NCBI GenBank assembly: GCA_947624695.1
Contig: CANQLN010000070.1
Location: forward strand, 1 to 5,691
DNA from: an uncultured Bacilli bacterium
GTDB taxonomy: Bacteria; Bacillota_I; Bacilli_A; RF39; UBA660
Length of the DNA: 5,691 bases
Direction: 5' to 3'
A program made the position numbers and the translations under genes. Below are positions 1 through 5,092 of the stretch, piece after piece; the stretch's first letter is position 1; every line of letters starts with the position of its first letter. Under the pieces are notes generated by a model, which did not search any database, was not told the DNA's origin, and saw only the letters and a program-made list of their open reading frames with translations.

Positions 1-2
1 AT

Positions 3-1118
3 AGTGAATTATATATCGAAGCCGGAGAAACAAAAGAAACAATCGATTTAAGTAGTTTATTAACCGAGCTACCACTATCAGAAAAAGTAACCAAAGATAT
101 CGAATTAGAATTAAGTGTAACAAGTACAACACCAACATCAATAAAAGGGTATTTAAAAATAAATAATACAGATGGAGATCAGACCTACTTAGCAGGAAAG
201 ACCTTAAATTTAACAATAGAAGTAAAAGATTTAAAATGTGGAGTAGTTAAGACAGCCACAGATGTGATATTAGCCAGCAAACAACTAGAACCAGAACAAC
301 AAATGACAGATAGAGGAGACACTCTTCGCCGTTATCAAGGTCAAGTAGAAACAAGTGGAGCGACAATAAGTAATGATGTCGACAATTATATATGTTTTGA
401 AACAAGTGATTCTGAAACATGTAAAAAAGATACTGGTAAATATTTATATCGAATAATCGGAATAGATACAACGAATAAAGAAATAAAGATAATGAAACGA
501 GAAGCCTTAGATACAGCACAAGCATGGGGATCAGGATCCCCAACCTGGGCAACAAGCAGTCTTCAAACAAGTTTAAATGGCACATTATATTTAAATAATG
601 TTTCAAAAAGTTGGTCAGATTTAATAATAGCTCATGACTGGGGTTACGGAGATGTACCAAATAGTAGTACAGGATTTACTTCATCAACAACAAGTTTACA
701 AGCATATCAAAATGAGCAAACAGCCATCAAAAATGGGAGTAATCATGGAACATTAACAAATACAAAAATAGGATTAATATATGCCAGTGATTATTATTTA
801 TCAGGCGGAGATAGTTTAAAGTGTCATTATAATTCAAGTACATACGCAGAATGTAAAAAAAGCTGGATGCACTTAAGTAATAATGATACATCAAGTTTAA
901 GTACGACACATGCAGAACCACCATACGCATACGAATGGACCATGTCGCGGATTGATAGCATTTATGCGTGGTCTGTCTATAGTGATGGCCGTGTGAACAA
1001 CCTCGGCTTCAGCGTTACGTATTCGGTTCGCCCAGTCTTCTATCTTAAGTCCGGGTTAAATATATCTGGGACAGGAAAATTAAGTGATCCATTTGTAATT
1101 GAAGATGTTAAAGAATAA
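3..1118 (+). CDS. Secreted/surface protein with C-terminal lectin-like (DUF6273-like) domain, 5'-truncated by window
   Basis: The frame is open from position 3 to the TAA at 1116-1118, giving 371 visible residues. A GTG at 264 could be taken as a start, but the frame continues upstream with coherent protein, so the true start is outside the window. Visible residues 1-80 are Thr/Ser-rich and beta-like, as in a bacterial Ig-type or stalk domain. From about residue 130 two Cys pairs appear (ICFETSDSETC and LKCHYNSSTYAEC), with YLYRIIGID, a Trp-rich middle (AWGSGSPTWATSSLQ) and IGLIYASDYYLS. The end reads EWTMSR, YAWSVYSDGRVNN, then SVRPVFYLKS and SDPFVIE. This ending matches my memory of large paralogous families in gut Firmicutes whose terminal domain resembles DUF6273 or FGE-sulfatase/C-type-lectin folds. 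Ligand and function are unknown. Export is inferred, since the N-terminus is not visible. The terminal domain contains a compositional island described separately. Confidence 0.8.
   Translation, partial: SELYIEAGETKETIDLSSLLTELPLSEKVTKDIELELSVTSTTPTSIKGYLKINNTDGDQTYLAGKTLNLTIEVKDLKCGVVKTATDVILASKQLEPEQQMTDRGDTLRRYQGQVETSGATISNDVDNYICFETSDSETCKKDTGKYLYRIIGIDTTNKEIKIMKREALDTAQAWGSGSPTWATSSLQTSLNGTLYLNNVSKSWSDLIIAHDWGYGDVPNSSTGFTSSTTSLQAYQNEQTAIKNGSNHGTLTNTKIGLIYASDYYLSGGDSLKCHYNSSTYAECKKSWMHLSNNDTSSLSTTHAEPPYAYEWTMSRIDSIYAWSVYSDGRVNNLGFSVTYSVRPVFYLKSGLNISGTGKLSDPFVIEDVKE
945..1055 (+). other. Adenine-poor, GC-rich coding island; candidate DGR variable repeat
   Basis: By hand count these 111 bases contain 19 A (17%) and 56 G+C (50%). 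The preceding 111 bases (834-944) have 46 A (41%) and 42 G+C (38%), and the tail after 1055 is A-rich again. Of the 35 codons from 951 to 1055, 27 end in C or T, seven in G and one in A, while the rest of the gene prefers A-ending codons such as TTA, ACA, GAA and AAA. The block encodes the segment from the SR of EWTMSR to the SG after VRPVFYLK. Established: DGRs mutate template adenines, mostly in AAY codons, at the C-terminal end of lectin-fold proteins. Inference: this block may be such a variable repeat, or a cassette exchanged among paralogues. No template repeat or reverse transcriptase is seen in the window. Confidence 0.45.
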
Positions 1119-1123
1119 ATATG

Positions 1124-1145
1124 AGGAAGGTTATCTTCCTTTTTT
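1124..1145 (+). terminator. Intrinsic terminator after the surface-protein gene
   Basis: AGGAAG (1124-1129) pairs perfectly with CTTCCT (1135-1140) around a 5-nt loop, and a run of T follows to 1145. It begins 5 nt after the TAA of the upstream gene. On the minus strand the same hairpin is followed by mixed A/T sequence rather than a clean T run, so it mainly serves the plus-strand gene. It separates that gene from the convergent YigZ-like gene. Confidence 0.8.
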
Positions 1146-1176
1146 AGTTAATAAATTTTATAAAAATATATGATAT

Positions 1177-1539
1177 TTAATTTGTTTTAGTAATAGCGTC
1201 TTTCGCACTATTTAAATAAGTACGAGTAAGCAGCCCTGCTCCTAATTTAGTGCCCCCAAAATATCTAACTACGACAATTAAAACATTATCTAAATTAAGT
1301 TGTAGGATTAAATTATAAATAGGCGTGCCCGCAGTATTGCTTGGTTCTTTATCATCGGTTTTCTTGGCTAAAGGTCCGATTTTATAAGCATAAGGCATAT
1401 GTCTTGCTTTTTTATGTTCTTTCTTTAAATTAGTAAGAATTTCTTCTACTTCTTCTTTAGAAGTAACTTCAAAATAATAACTAATAAATTTCGATTTTTT
1501 GATTTCTAAAGTATGGGTATTAATTAATTTCATATTCAT
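1177..1539 (-). CDS. Short YigZ/IMPACT-family (UPF0029) protein, N-terminal domain only
   Basis: This 120-residue protein carries the IMPACT/YigZ N-terminal domain signatures in order: KKSKFI (residues 14-19), AYKIG (51-55), DDKEPSNTAGTPI (62-74) and VVVRYFGGTKLGAG (89-102), then TRTYLNSAKDAI. Family members are linked to translation regulation (eukaryotic IMPACT with GCN1) and bacterial YigZ has no settled function, so only a cytosolic housekeeping or regulatory role is suggested. Full-length bacterial YigZ is about 200 residues with a C-terminal DUF1949 domain. This one stops right after the first domain, with a TAA (1179-1177) and no obvious continuation. Starts at GTG 1542, ATG 1539 and ATG 1533 are in frame. 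I chose ATG 1539, but 1533 is nearly as good because the weak GTGAT upstream is better spaced for it. The gene is convergent with the surface-protein gene and divergent from uvrC. Confidence 0.85.
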   Translation of the reverse strand: MNMKLINTHTLEIKKSKFISYYFEVTSKEEVEEILTNLKKEHKKARHMPYAYKIGPLAKKTDDKEPSNTAGTPIYNLILQLNLDNVLIVVVRYFGGTKLGAGLLTRTYLNSAKDAITKTN

Positions 1540-1574
1540 CACTAATTTTATTCTATCATATAAAGGGTTAGATG

Positions 1575-1583
1575 TGTTATACT
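1575..1583 (+). promoter_or_regulatory. Extended -10 promoter element upstream of uvrC
   Basis: TGTTATACT matches an extended -10 (TGn followed by TATACT, 5 of 6 to TATAAT). It lies 26 bp before the uvrC ATG, giving a short leader with the ribosome-binding sequence AAGGGA just before the start. I see no convincing -35 at 17 bp, which extended -10 promoters can do without. On the other strand TATGAT (1560-1555) is a possible -10 for the YigZ-like gene, but it would leave almost no leader. Confidence 0.45.
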
Positions 1584-1609
1584 AAATATGTTAGAAACAA
1601 GGGATTATT

Positions 1610-3394
1610 ATGTTAGAGGATAAGTTAAAATTAATTCCCCATTTACCGGGTAGTTACCAAATGAAAAATAAAGATGGGGTTATTATCTATGTTGGGAAAG
1701 CAAAAGATTTATATAAAAGAGTTAATAGTTACTTTAAAGGAACTGTAACGGGTAAAACAAGGAAAATGGTAAGTGAGATTGCCGATTTTACCTATATTGT
1801 AACTAGTACGGAAACCGAAGCTTTTATTGCGGAGATTAATTTAATTAAAGAATATGACCCGAAATATAATATTTTACTTAAAGATGATAAAAGCTATCCT
1901 TATATTGAATATATTAGTAAACCTTATCCTAAAGTAAAAGTATCAAGATATTTAAATATTAAAAGAAAAGATAAAAAATTAATTTTTGGTCCTTATCCTA
2001 ATGCTTATGCCGCCAGAAGAATTGTAAGATTAATTAATCGTTTATATCCTTTAAAAAAATGTGAAGGTATGCCAAAACAAGTTTGCCTATATTATCATAT
2101 TGGCGAGTGCCTTGGTTATTGTACCAAGAATATTGATAAAGATGCTTTAGCAGTTATGGAAAATGAAATTTTATCTTTTTTAAGAGGGAATGATAAAATT
2201 TTAAAAGATAAAATAGTGGAGAAGATGGAAAGTTATGCGGCCTCTTTAAATTTTGAAATGGCTCAAGAATTAAAAGAAGAATTAAATTATATTAATATTA
2301 TATTAGATAGACAAAAAGTGGAATTACATGATTTTGTTAATCGTGATGTTATTGGCTATTATTTAGATAAAGGGCATATTGCTATCAATATTTTATTTAT
2401 TAGGAATAATAAATTAATTGGGAGTCATAATGAATTATTAACTATTAAAATTGATCCGGAAGAAGAATTAAATTACTATATTATGAATTTTTATGAACGG
2501 CATGAAATTCCGAAAGAAATTATAATAAGTGGAGATATTAATGGCGAATTATTACAAGATTTAATTAATAGTAATTTTGTTATTCCAGAAAAAGGAACGA
2601 AAAAGAAATTATTAAATATGGCTTCAACAAATGCGAAAGTGTATTTAGAAAGTGAAATTCAAAGAGCCTTAAGAGAAGAAGAGCGAAGTGAAGGGGCTAA
2701 TGAAGATTTAAGACTTTTACTCAATATGCCTAATTTAAGAAGAATTGATACTTTTGATAATTCGAATTTATTTGGTTCTTTCTCGGTTAGTGGCATGGTA
2801 GTTTTTAAAGAAGGAAGACCTTCTAAAAAAGATTATCGGAAATATAAAGTTAGTGTAGAGAAAAATGATGATTATCACACGATGAAAGAAGTAATTTACC
2901 GAAGATATTTCAGGGCTTTACTGGAAAAAAGTGAACTACCTGATTTAATTATTGTCGATGGGGGAATTAATCAAATAAATGCGGCGATGGATACCTTAAA
3001 AGATTTACATTTGCCTATTAAAGTTGTTGGTCTTAAAAAAAATGATAAACATCGAACTAACGAATTGATTGATGGTGATGATTATGCTACAATAGAACTG
3101 GACAAAGATAGTAATGTCTTTCATTATTTGACGCGAATTCAAGATGAAGTCCATCGTTTTACGATTAATTATCATAAAACATTGCGGAGTAAAGGAAGTA
3201 TTAGTAGTGTCCTTGATAATACTCCGGGTATTGGTAGTGTCAGGAAGAAAGAACTTATTAAAAAATATGGTAATCTTAATAATATTAAGAATGCCAGTAT
3301 TGAAGAATTAAGGGAGATTATTCCGGAGAATGTGGCTAAAGAATTAAAGGGTTTTTTGAGGGCTAGAGATGAGGCAAAAGAAAAGGGAGAATAA
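1610..3394 (+). CDS. uvrC: UvrABC excinuclease subunit C
   Basis: UvrC makes the 3' and then 5' incisions around bulky DNA lesions after UvrA/UvrB loading in nucleotide excision repair. The 594 residues match the usual length. The N-terminal GIY-YIG nuclease (about 10-95) has PGSY with Y16, IIYVGKA with Y27, R37, E75 and N87, all matching catalytic positions known in other UvrCs. The usual GVY/GIY reads GSY here. Four Cys (151, 159, 167, 171) form the cluster in KKCEGMPKQVCLYYHIGECL, the region reported to bind an iron-sulfur cluster in E. coli UvrC. A UVR motif that contacts UvrB lies around 198-233. The RNase H-like nuclease has FDNSN (D383), NDDY (D421), IIVDGG (D450) and DEVHRF (H515), so its acidic/His set is intact. 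Helix-hairpin-helix DNA-binding motifs occupy about 535-583 (NTPGIGSVRKKEL). The ATG is preceded by AAGGGA at 1599-1604. The stop is 2 bp before the kinase ATG. Confidence 0.97.
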   Translation: MLEDKLKLIPHLPGSYQMKNKDGVIIYVGKAKDLYKRVNSYFKGTVTGKTRKMVSEIADFTYIVTSTETEAFIAEINLIKEYDPKYNILLKDDKSYPYIEYISKPYPKVKVSRYLNIKRKDKKLIFGPYPNAYAARRIVRLINRLYPLKKCEGMPKQVCLYYHIGECLGYCTKNIDKDALAVMENEILSFLRGNDKILKDKIVEKMESYAASLNFEMAQELKEELNYINIILDRQKVELHDFVNRDVIGYYLDKGHIAINILFIRNNKLIGSHNELLTIKIDPEEELNYYIMNFYERHEIPKEIIISGDINGELLQDLINSNFVIPEKGTKKKLLNMASTNAKVYLESEIQRALREEERSEGANEDLRLLLNMPNLRRIDTFDNSNLFGSFSVSGMVVFKEGRPSKKDYRKYKVSVEKNDDYHTMKEVIYRRYFRALLEKSELPDLIIVDGGINQINAAMDTLKDLHLPIKVVGLKKNDKHRTNELIDGDDYATIELDKDSNVFHYLTRIQDEVHRFTINYHKTLRSKGSISSVLDNTPGIGSVRKKELIKKYGNLNNIKNASIEELREIIPENVAKELKGFLRARDEAKEKGE

Positions 3395-3396
3395 TT

Positions 3397-4557
3397 ATGT
3401 CAGAAGAAACCATCAAAAAAATAAAAGAAATTTTAAAAAATTATGATATTCCGGGGGAATGTATTCACATTGAAGAAAACTATACGGGAAATATAAATAG
3501 TACTTATGTGGTAACAATGCTTAATAATGATGGCGAAGAAAGACGTTATATTATTCAAAAAATTAATACGAATGTTTTTCCAAGACCTAGTTTATTAATG
3601 CGAAATATTGAAAATGTTACAAGGCACTTAGAAAGAGAATTAAGATTCTCAGGAGATACTAAACATCAAGCTTTACATTTAATAAGAACTTTAGATAACC
3701 GGACTTATTGCTCTATAATGGATGATGAGGACCGTGATTATTATCGTATTTTTGATTATATTGAAAATGCTAAAACATATAATATAGTGGAAAATTTAGA
3801 TATTGCTTATAAGATTGGGCAAGCTTTTGGTAATTTTCAAAAATTGTTACGAAATTTTCCGATGGAGGAATTAGAAGAAACCATTCCGGATTTCCATGCG
3901 ACCGATAAAAGATATGCTCAATTAGAAAAAGATATTATCATTGATTCTGAAAGAAGAGCTGATGAAGTAGCTTTAGAATTTATGACTATCTTTCGCAATA
4001 AAAATAGTTATTCTCATATTACTAGTGCTTTAAATAATGGTTTAATTCCTTTAAGAGTAACTCATAATGACACCAAAGCTAATAATGTTATGGTTGATAA
4101 AGATACCGATGAATTTTTAGCGGTCATTGATTTAGATACGGTTATGCCCGGAAGTATGCTCTTTGATTATGGTGATGGAATTCGTTCGACAGCCAGTACC
4201 GCTTTTGAAAATGAAACCGATTTAAGTAAAGTTCATCTTGACATAGATTTATTTAAAGCTTATACTGATGGATATCTAAGTGAAATGGCTACTTGCATAA
4301 CGCCAGGAGAAGTAGCTTTAATGGGTGAGTCAATTAAGATTATTACTTTAGAACTCGCTATTAGATTCTTAGATGATTATGTTTGTGGCGATACCTATTT
4401 TAAAGTTGATCCTAAAAGACCAAGACATAATTTAGAAAGAGCAAAGAATCAATTAACTTTAGCTAAAGATATTGAACTTAAAATGCCCCAAATAGAGGAG
4501 TATATTCAACAATGTTATGAAAAACATAAAGGTATGTCTTTAAAATTAGATAAATAA
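3397..4557 (+). CDS. APH-family kinase, N-acetylhexosamine 1-kinase (NahK)-like
   Basis: This 386-residue protein has the aminoglycoside-phosphotransferase/choline-kinase fold. GNINSTYVV (31-39) is the nucleotide loop and IIQKIN (52-57) carries the probable ATP-binding lysine K55. HNDTKANNV (223-231) is the Brenner-type catalytic loop with D225 as base and N230 as metal ligand. VIDLDTVMPG (243-252) is the DFG-equivalent with D245 or D247, followed by FDYGDGIR (256-263). HNDTK-NNV plus IDLDTVMPG is the pattern I associate with Bifidobacterium NahK, which phosphorylates GlcNAc/GalNAc at C1 and whose relatives are often mislabelled mucin desulfatase. A cytosolic sugar kinase, perhaps for salvage of host-glycan amino sugars, is inferred; the exact substrate cannot be read from sequence and no companion pathway genes are in the window. 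The ATG starts 2 bp after the uvrC stop, with its ribosome binding site (AGGGAG, about 3384-3389) inside uvrC, so the two are probably translationally coupled. Confidence 0.85.
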   Translation: MSEETIKKIKEILKNYDIPGECIHIEENYTGNINSTYVVTMLNNDGEERRYIIQKINTNVFPRPSLLMRNIENVTRHLERELRFSGDTKHQALHLIRTLDNRTYCSIMDDEDRDYYRIFDYIENAKTYNIVENLDIAYKIGQAFGNFQKLLRNFPMEELEETIPDFHATDKRYAQLEKDIIIDSERRADEVALEFMTIFRNKNSYSHITSALNNGLIPLRVTHNDTKANNVMVDKDTDEFLAVIDLDTVMPGSMLFDYGDGIRSTASTAFENETDLSKVHLDIDLFKAYTDGYLSEMATCITPGEVALMGESIKIITLELAIRFLDDYVCGDTYFKVDPKRPRHNLERAKNQLTLAKDIELKMPQIEEYIQQCYEKHKGMSLKLDK

Positions 4558-4574
4558 TTCACTTTTTAGTGAAT
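4557..4574 (+). other. Short hairpin between kinase stop and tRNA
   Basis: ATTCACT (4557-4563) and AGTGAAT (4568-4574) form a perfect 7-bp stem with a TTTT loop, overlapping the last base of the kinase stop codon and ending 4 nt before the tRNA. No T run follows, so it is a poor terminator. It could protect the mRNA 3' end after tRNA 5' processing. Confidence 0.5.
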
Positions 4575-4578
4575 CCTT

Positions 4579-4652
4579 GCCAAATTAGTTTAATGGTAAA
4601 ACAAGGCACTCGTAATGCTTAGCTGTGAGTTCGATTCTCGCATTTGGCACCA
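4579..4652 (+). tRNA. tRNA-Thr, anticodon CGT
   Basis: A complete cloverleaf folds by eye. The acceptor is GCCAAAT (4579-4585) with ATTTGGC (4642-4648). The D stem is GTTT/AAAC (4588-4591 with 4599-4602) and its loop contains GG. The anticodon stem is AGGCA/TGCTT, with one G-T pair, around loop CTCGTAA, which places anticodon CGT at 4611-4613 to read ACG (Thr). The T stem is GTGAG/CTCGC with loop TTCGATT. The discriminator is A and CCA is encoded (4650-4652). The G1-C72 and C2-G71 pairs agree with known Thr identity. It sits 21 bp after the kinase stop with no clear promoter between, so it is either co-transcribed with the kinase or driven from a promoter inside that gene. Confidence 0.95.
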
Positions 4653-4663
4653 GTGACGTTTCT

Positions 4664-4686
4664 GTTCGAACTTTTATAGTTTGAAC
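4664..4686 (+). other. Inverted repeat just after the tRNA
   Basis: GTTCGAACT (4664-4672) pairs with AGTTTGAAC (4678-4686) in a 9-bp stem with one G-T pair and a 5-nt loop. No T run follows, so termination is more likely at the next hairpin. It starts 12 nt after the tRNA CCA and might guide tRNA 3' processing or slow polymerase. Confidence 0.5.
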
Positions 4687-4700
4687 TTAACATATATAAT

Positions 4701-4723
4701 CAATCCGTTCGGGTTGTTTTTTT
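4701..4723 (+). terminator. Intrinsic terminator of the uvrC-kinase-tRNA unit
   Basis: CAATCC (4701-4706) pairs with GGGTTG (4711-4716), including one G-T pair, around a GTTC tetraloop, and is followed by seven T (4717-4723). It lies about 50 nt after the tRNA 3' end and is the first good plus-strand terminator after uvrC. Confidence 0.8.
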
Positions 4724-4764
4724 GTGTTTTACAAAAAAAATTAACAAAGAAAGGATGGTGTTTT

Positions 4765-4827
4765 ATGATAAAGTTTACGATGCAAGAATTAAAAAAAGTT
4801 CTAGGAAAGTCCCAGTTCACAAGGTGA
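4765..4827 (+). other. 20-codon ORF with good ribosome binding site; leader peptide or gene remnant
   Basis: ATG 4765 is preceded by AAAGGA (4750-4755) at good spacing, and the frame reads MIKFTMQELKKVLGKSQFTR then TGA. The start region looks like a real translation start, with a Lys-rich beginning, but the frame closes at once. In the next frame GDFDGTSKYLGG continues directly from the same spot, so a single indel near 4820 could have broken a longer gene, though that frame also stops soon (TAA at about 4859). I do not recognise the sequence. It may be a leader peptide for the hairpin that follows, a truncated gene, or chance. Confidence 0.25.
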
Positions 4828-4850
4828 TTTTGATGGTACGTCAAAATACC
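4823..4850 (+). other. Strong RNA hairpin overlapping the short ORF's stop
   Basis: GGT (4823-4825) plus ATTTTGA (4827-4833) pair with TCAAAAT (4841-4847) plus ACC (4848-4850). This makes ten pairs with one bulged G (4826) and a 7-nt loop TGGTACG. CTAGG (4801-4805) and CCTAG (4849-4853) offer a competing outer pairing. There is no T run. The structure overlaps the TGA of the 20-codon ORF. Its role is unknown; a mobile-element end or regulatory RNA is possible. Confidence 0.45.
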
Positions 4851-5044
4851 TAGGGGGTTAAGTATTTCGGTATAAACAAAATAAGCAATCAATCACCAAA
4901 ATATTATTCACTATTTAGCTGCTTTTAGAGAATAAATATTAATAGTATTTAAAGAATAATAAAATAAGCCAGACGAGTCTGATTAATTTAGCAAATTGAT
5001 TTTAATTTTTTGAAAAGATACTATGTAAAAACGTTTAAAGGTAT

Positions 5045-5050
5045 TATAAT
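5045..5050 (+). promoter_or_regulatory. -10 hexamer, likely promoter of the CPBP gene
   Basis: A perfect TATAAT lies 42 bp before the proposed CPBP start, giving a leader of roughly 35 nt. The 17-bp position upstream (TATGTA, 5022-5027) is a poor -35. A second weak candidate is TTGATT (4996-5001) with TACTAT (5019-5024) at 17-bp spacing. Confidence 0.4.
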
Positions 5051-5092
5051 ATTTAGTGAAGAAATGATAGTTTGTTATATGGTTGGTGAAAT

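Larger units (their letters stand above)
4653..5092. other. 440-bp gene-poor region between tRNA-Thr and the CPBP gene
   Basis: No convincing gene lies here. It holds the post-tRNA inverted repeat and terminator, a 20-codon ORF with a good ribosome binding site, a strong hairpin (4823-4850), a small palindrome (4970-4981) and a perfect -10 hexamer (5045-5050) before the CPBP gene. The minus-strand open frame around 4674-4892 has no known motif and runs antisense through the terminator, so I do not count it. The stretch looks like decayed or accessory DNA next to a tRNA gene. No copy of the tRNA 3' end that could mark an attachment site is visible in the window. Confidence 0.5.

Noticed and set aside
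264..266. GTG as the start of the first gene
   Set aside because: The frame is open without a stop back to position 3, with continuous plausible protein, so the gene is simply cut by the window edge.
525..542. 8-bp perfect inverted repeat (TGGGGATC / GATCCCCA) around a 2-nt spacer
   Set aside because: It encodes the Trp/Gly/Ser/Pro stretch WGSGSP inside the surface-protein gene, which itself produces the symmetry; no evidence for a site.
247..660. Minus-strand 137-codon open frame
   Set aside because: Leu/Tyr-rich antisense shadow of the surface-protein gene, with no motif and no sensible start context.
727..930. Minus-strand 67-codon open frame
   Set aside because: Antisense to the same gene; low-complexity and without family features.
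1031..1084. Nested short inverted repeats after the A-poor island (CCCAG/CTGGG, CTTAA/TTAAG), considered as a DGR-style hairpin
   Set aside because: Arms of only 4-5 bp with large loops; chance pairing is likely.
4695..4700. TATAAT hexamer just before the terminator hairpin
   Set aside because: No -35 at proper spacing, and the implied start would fall inside the terminator stem.
4674..4892. Minus-strand 72-codon open frame
   Set aside because: Runs antisense through the intrinsic terminator and the well-placed ribosome binding site of the plus strand; no recognisable domain.
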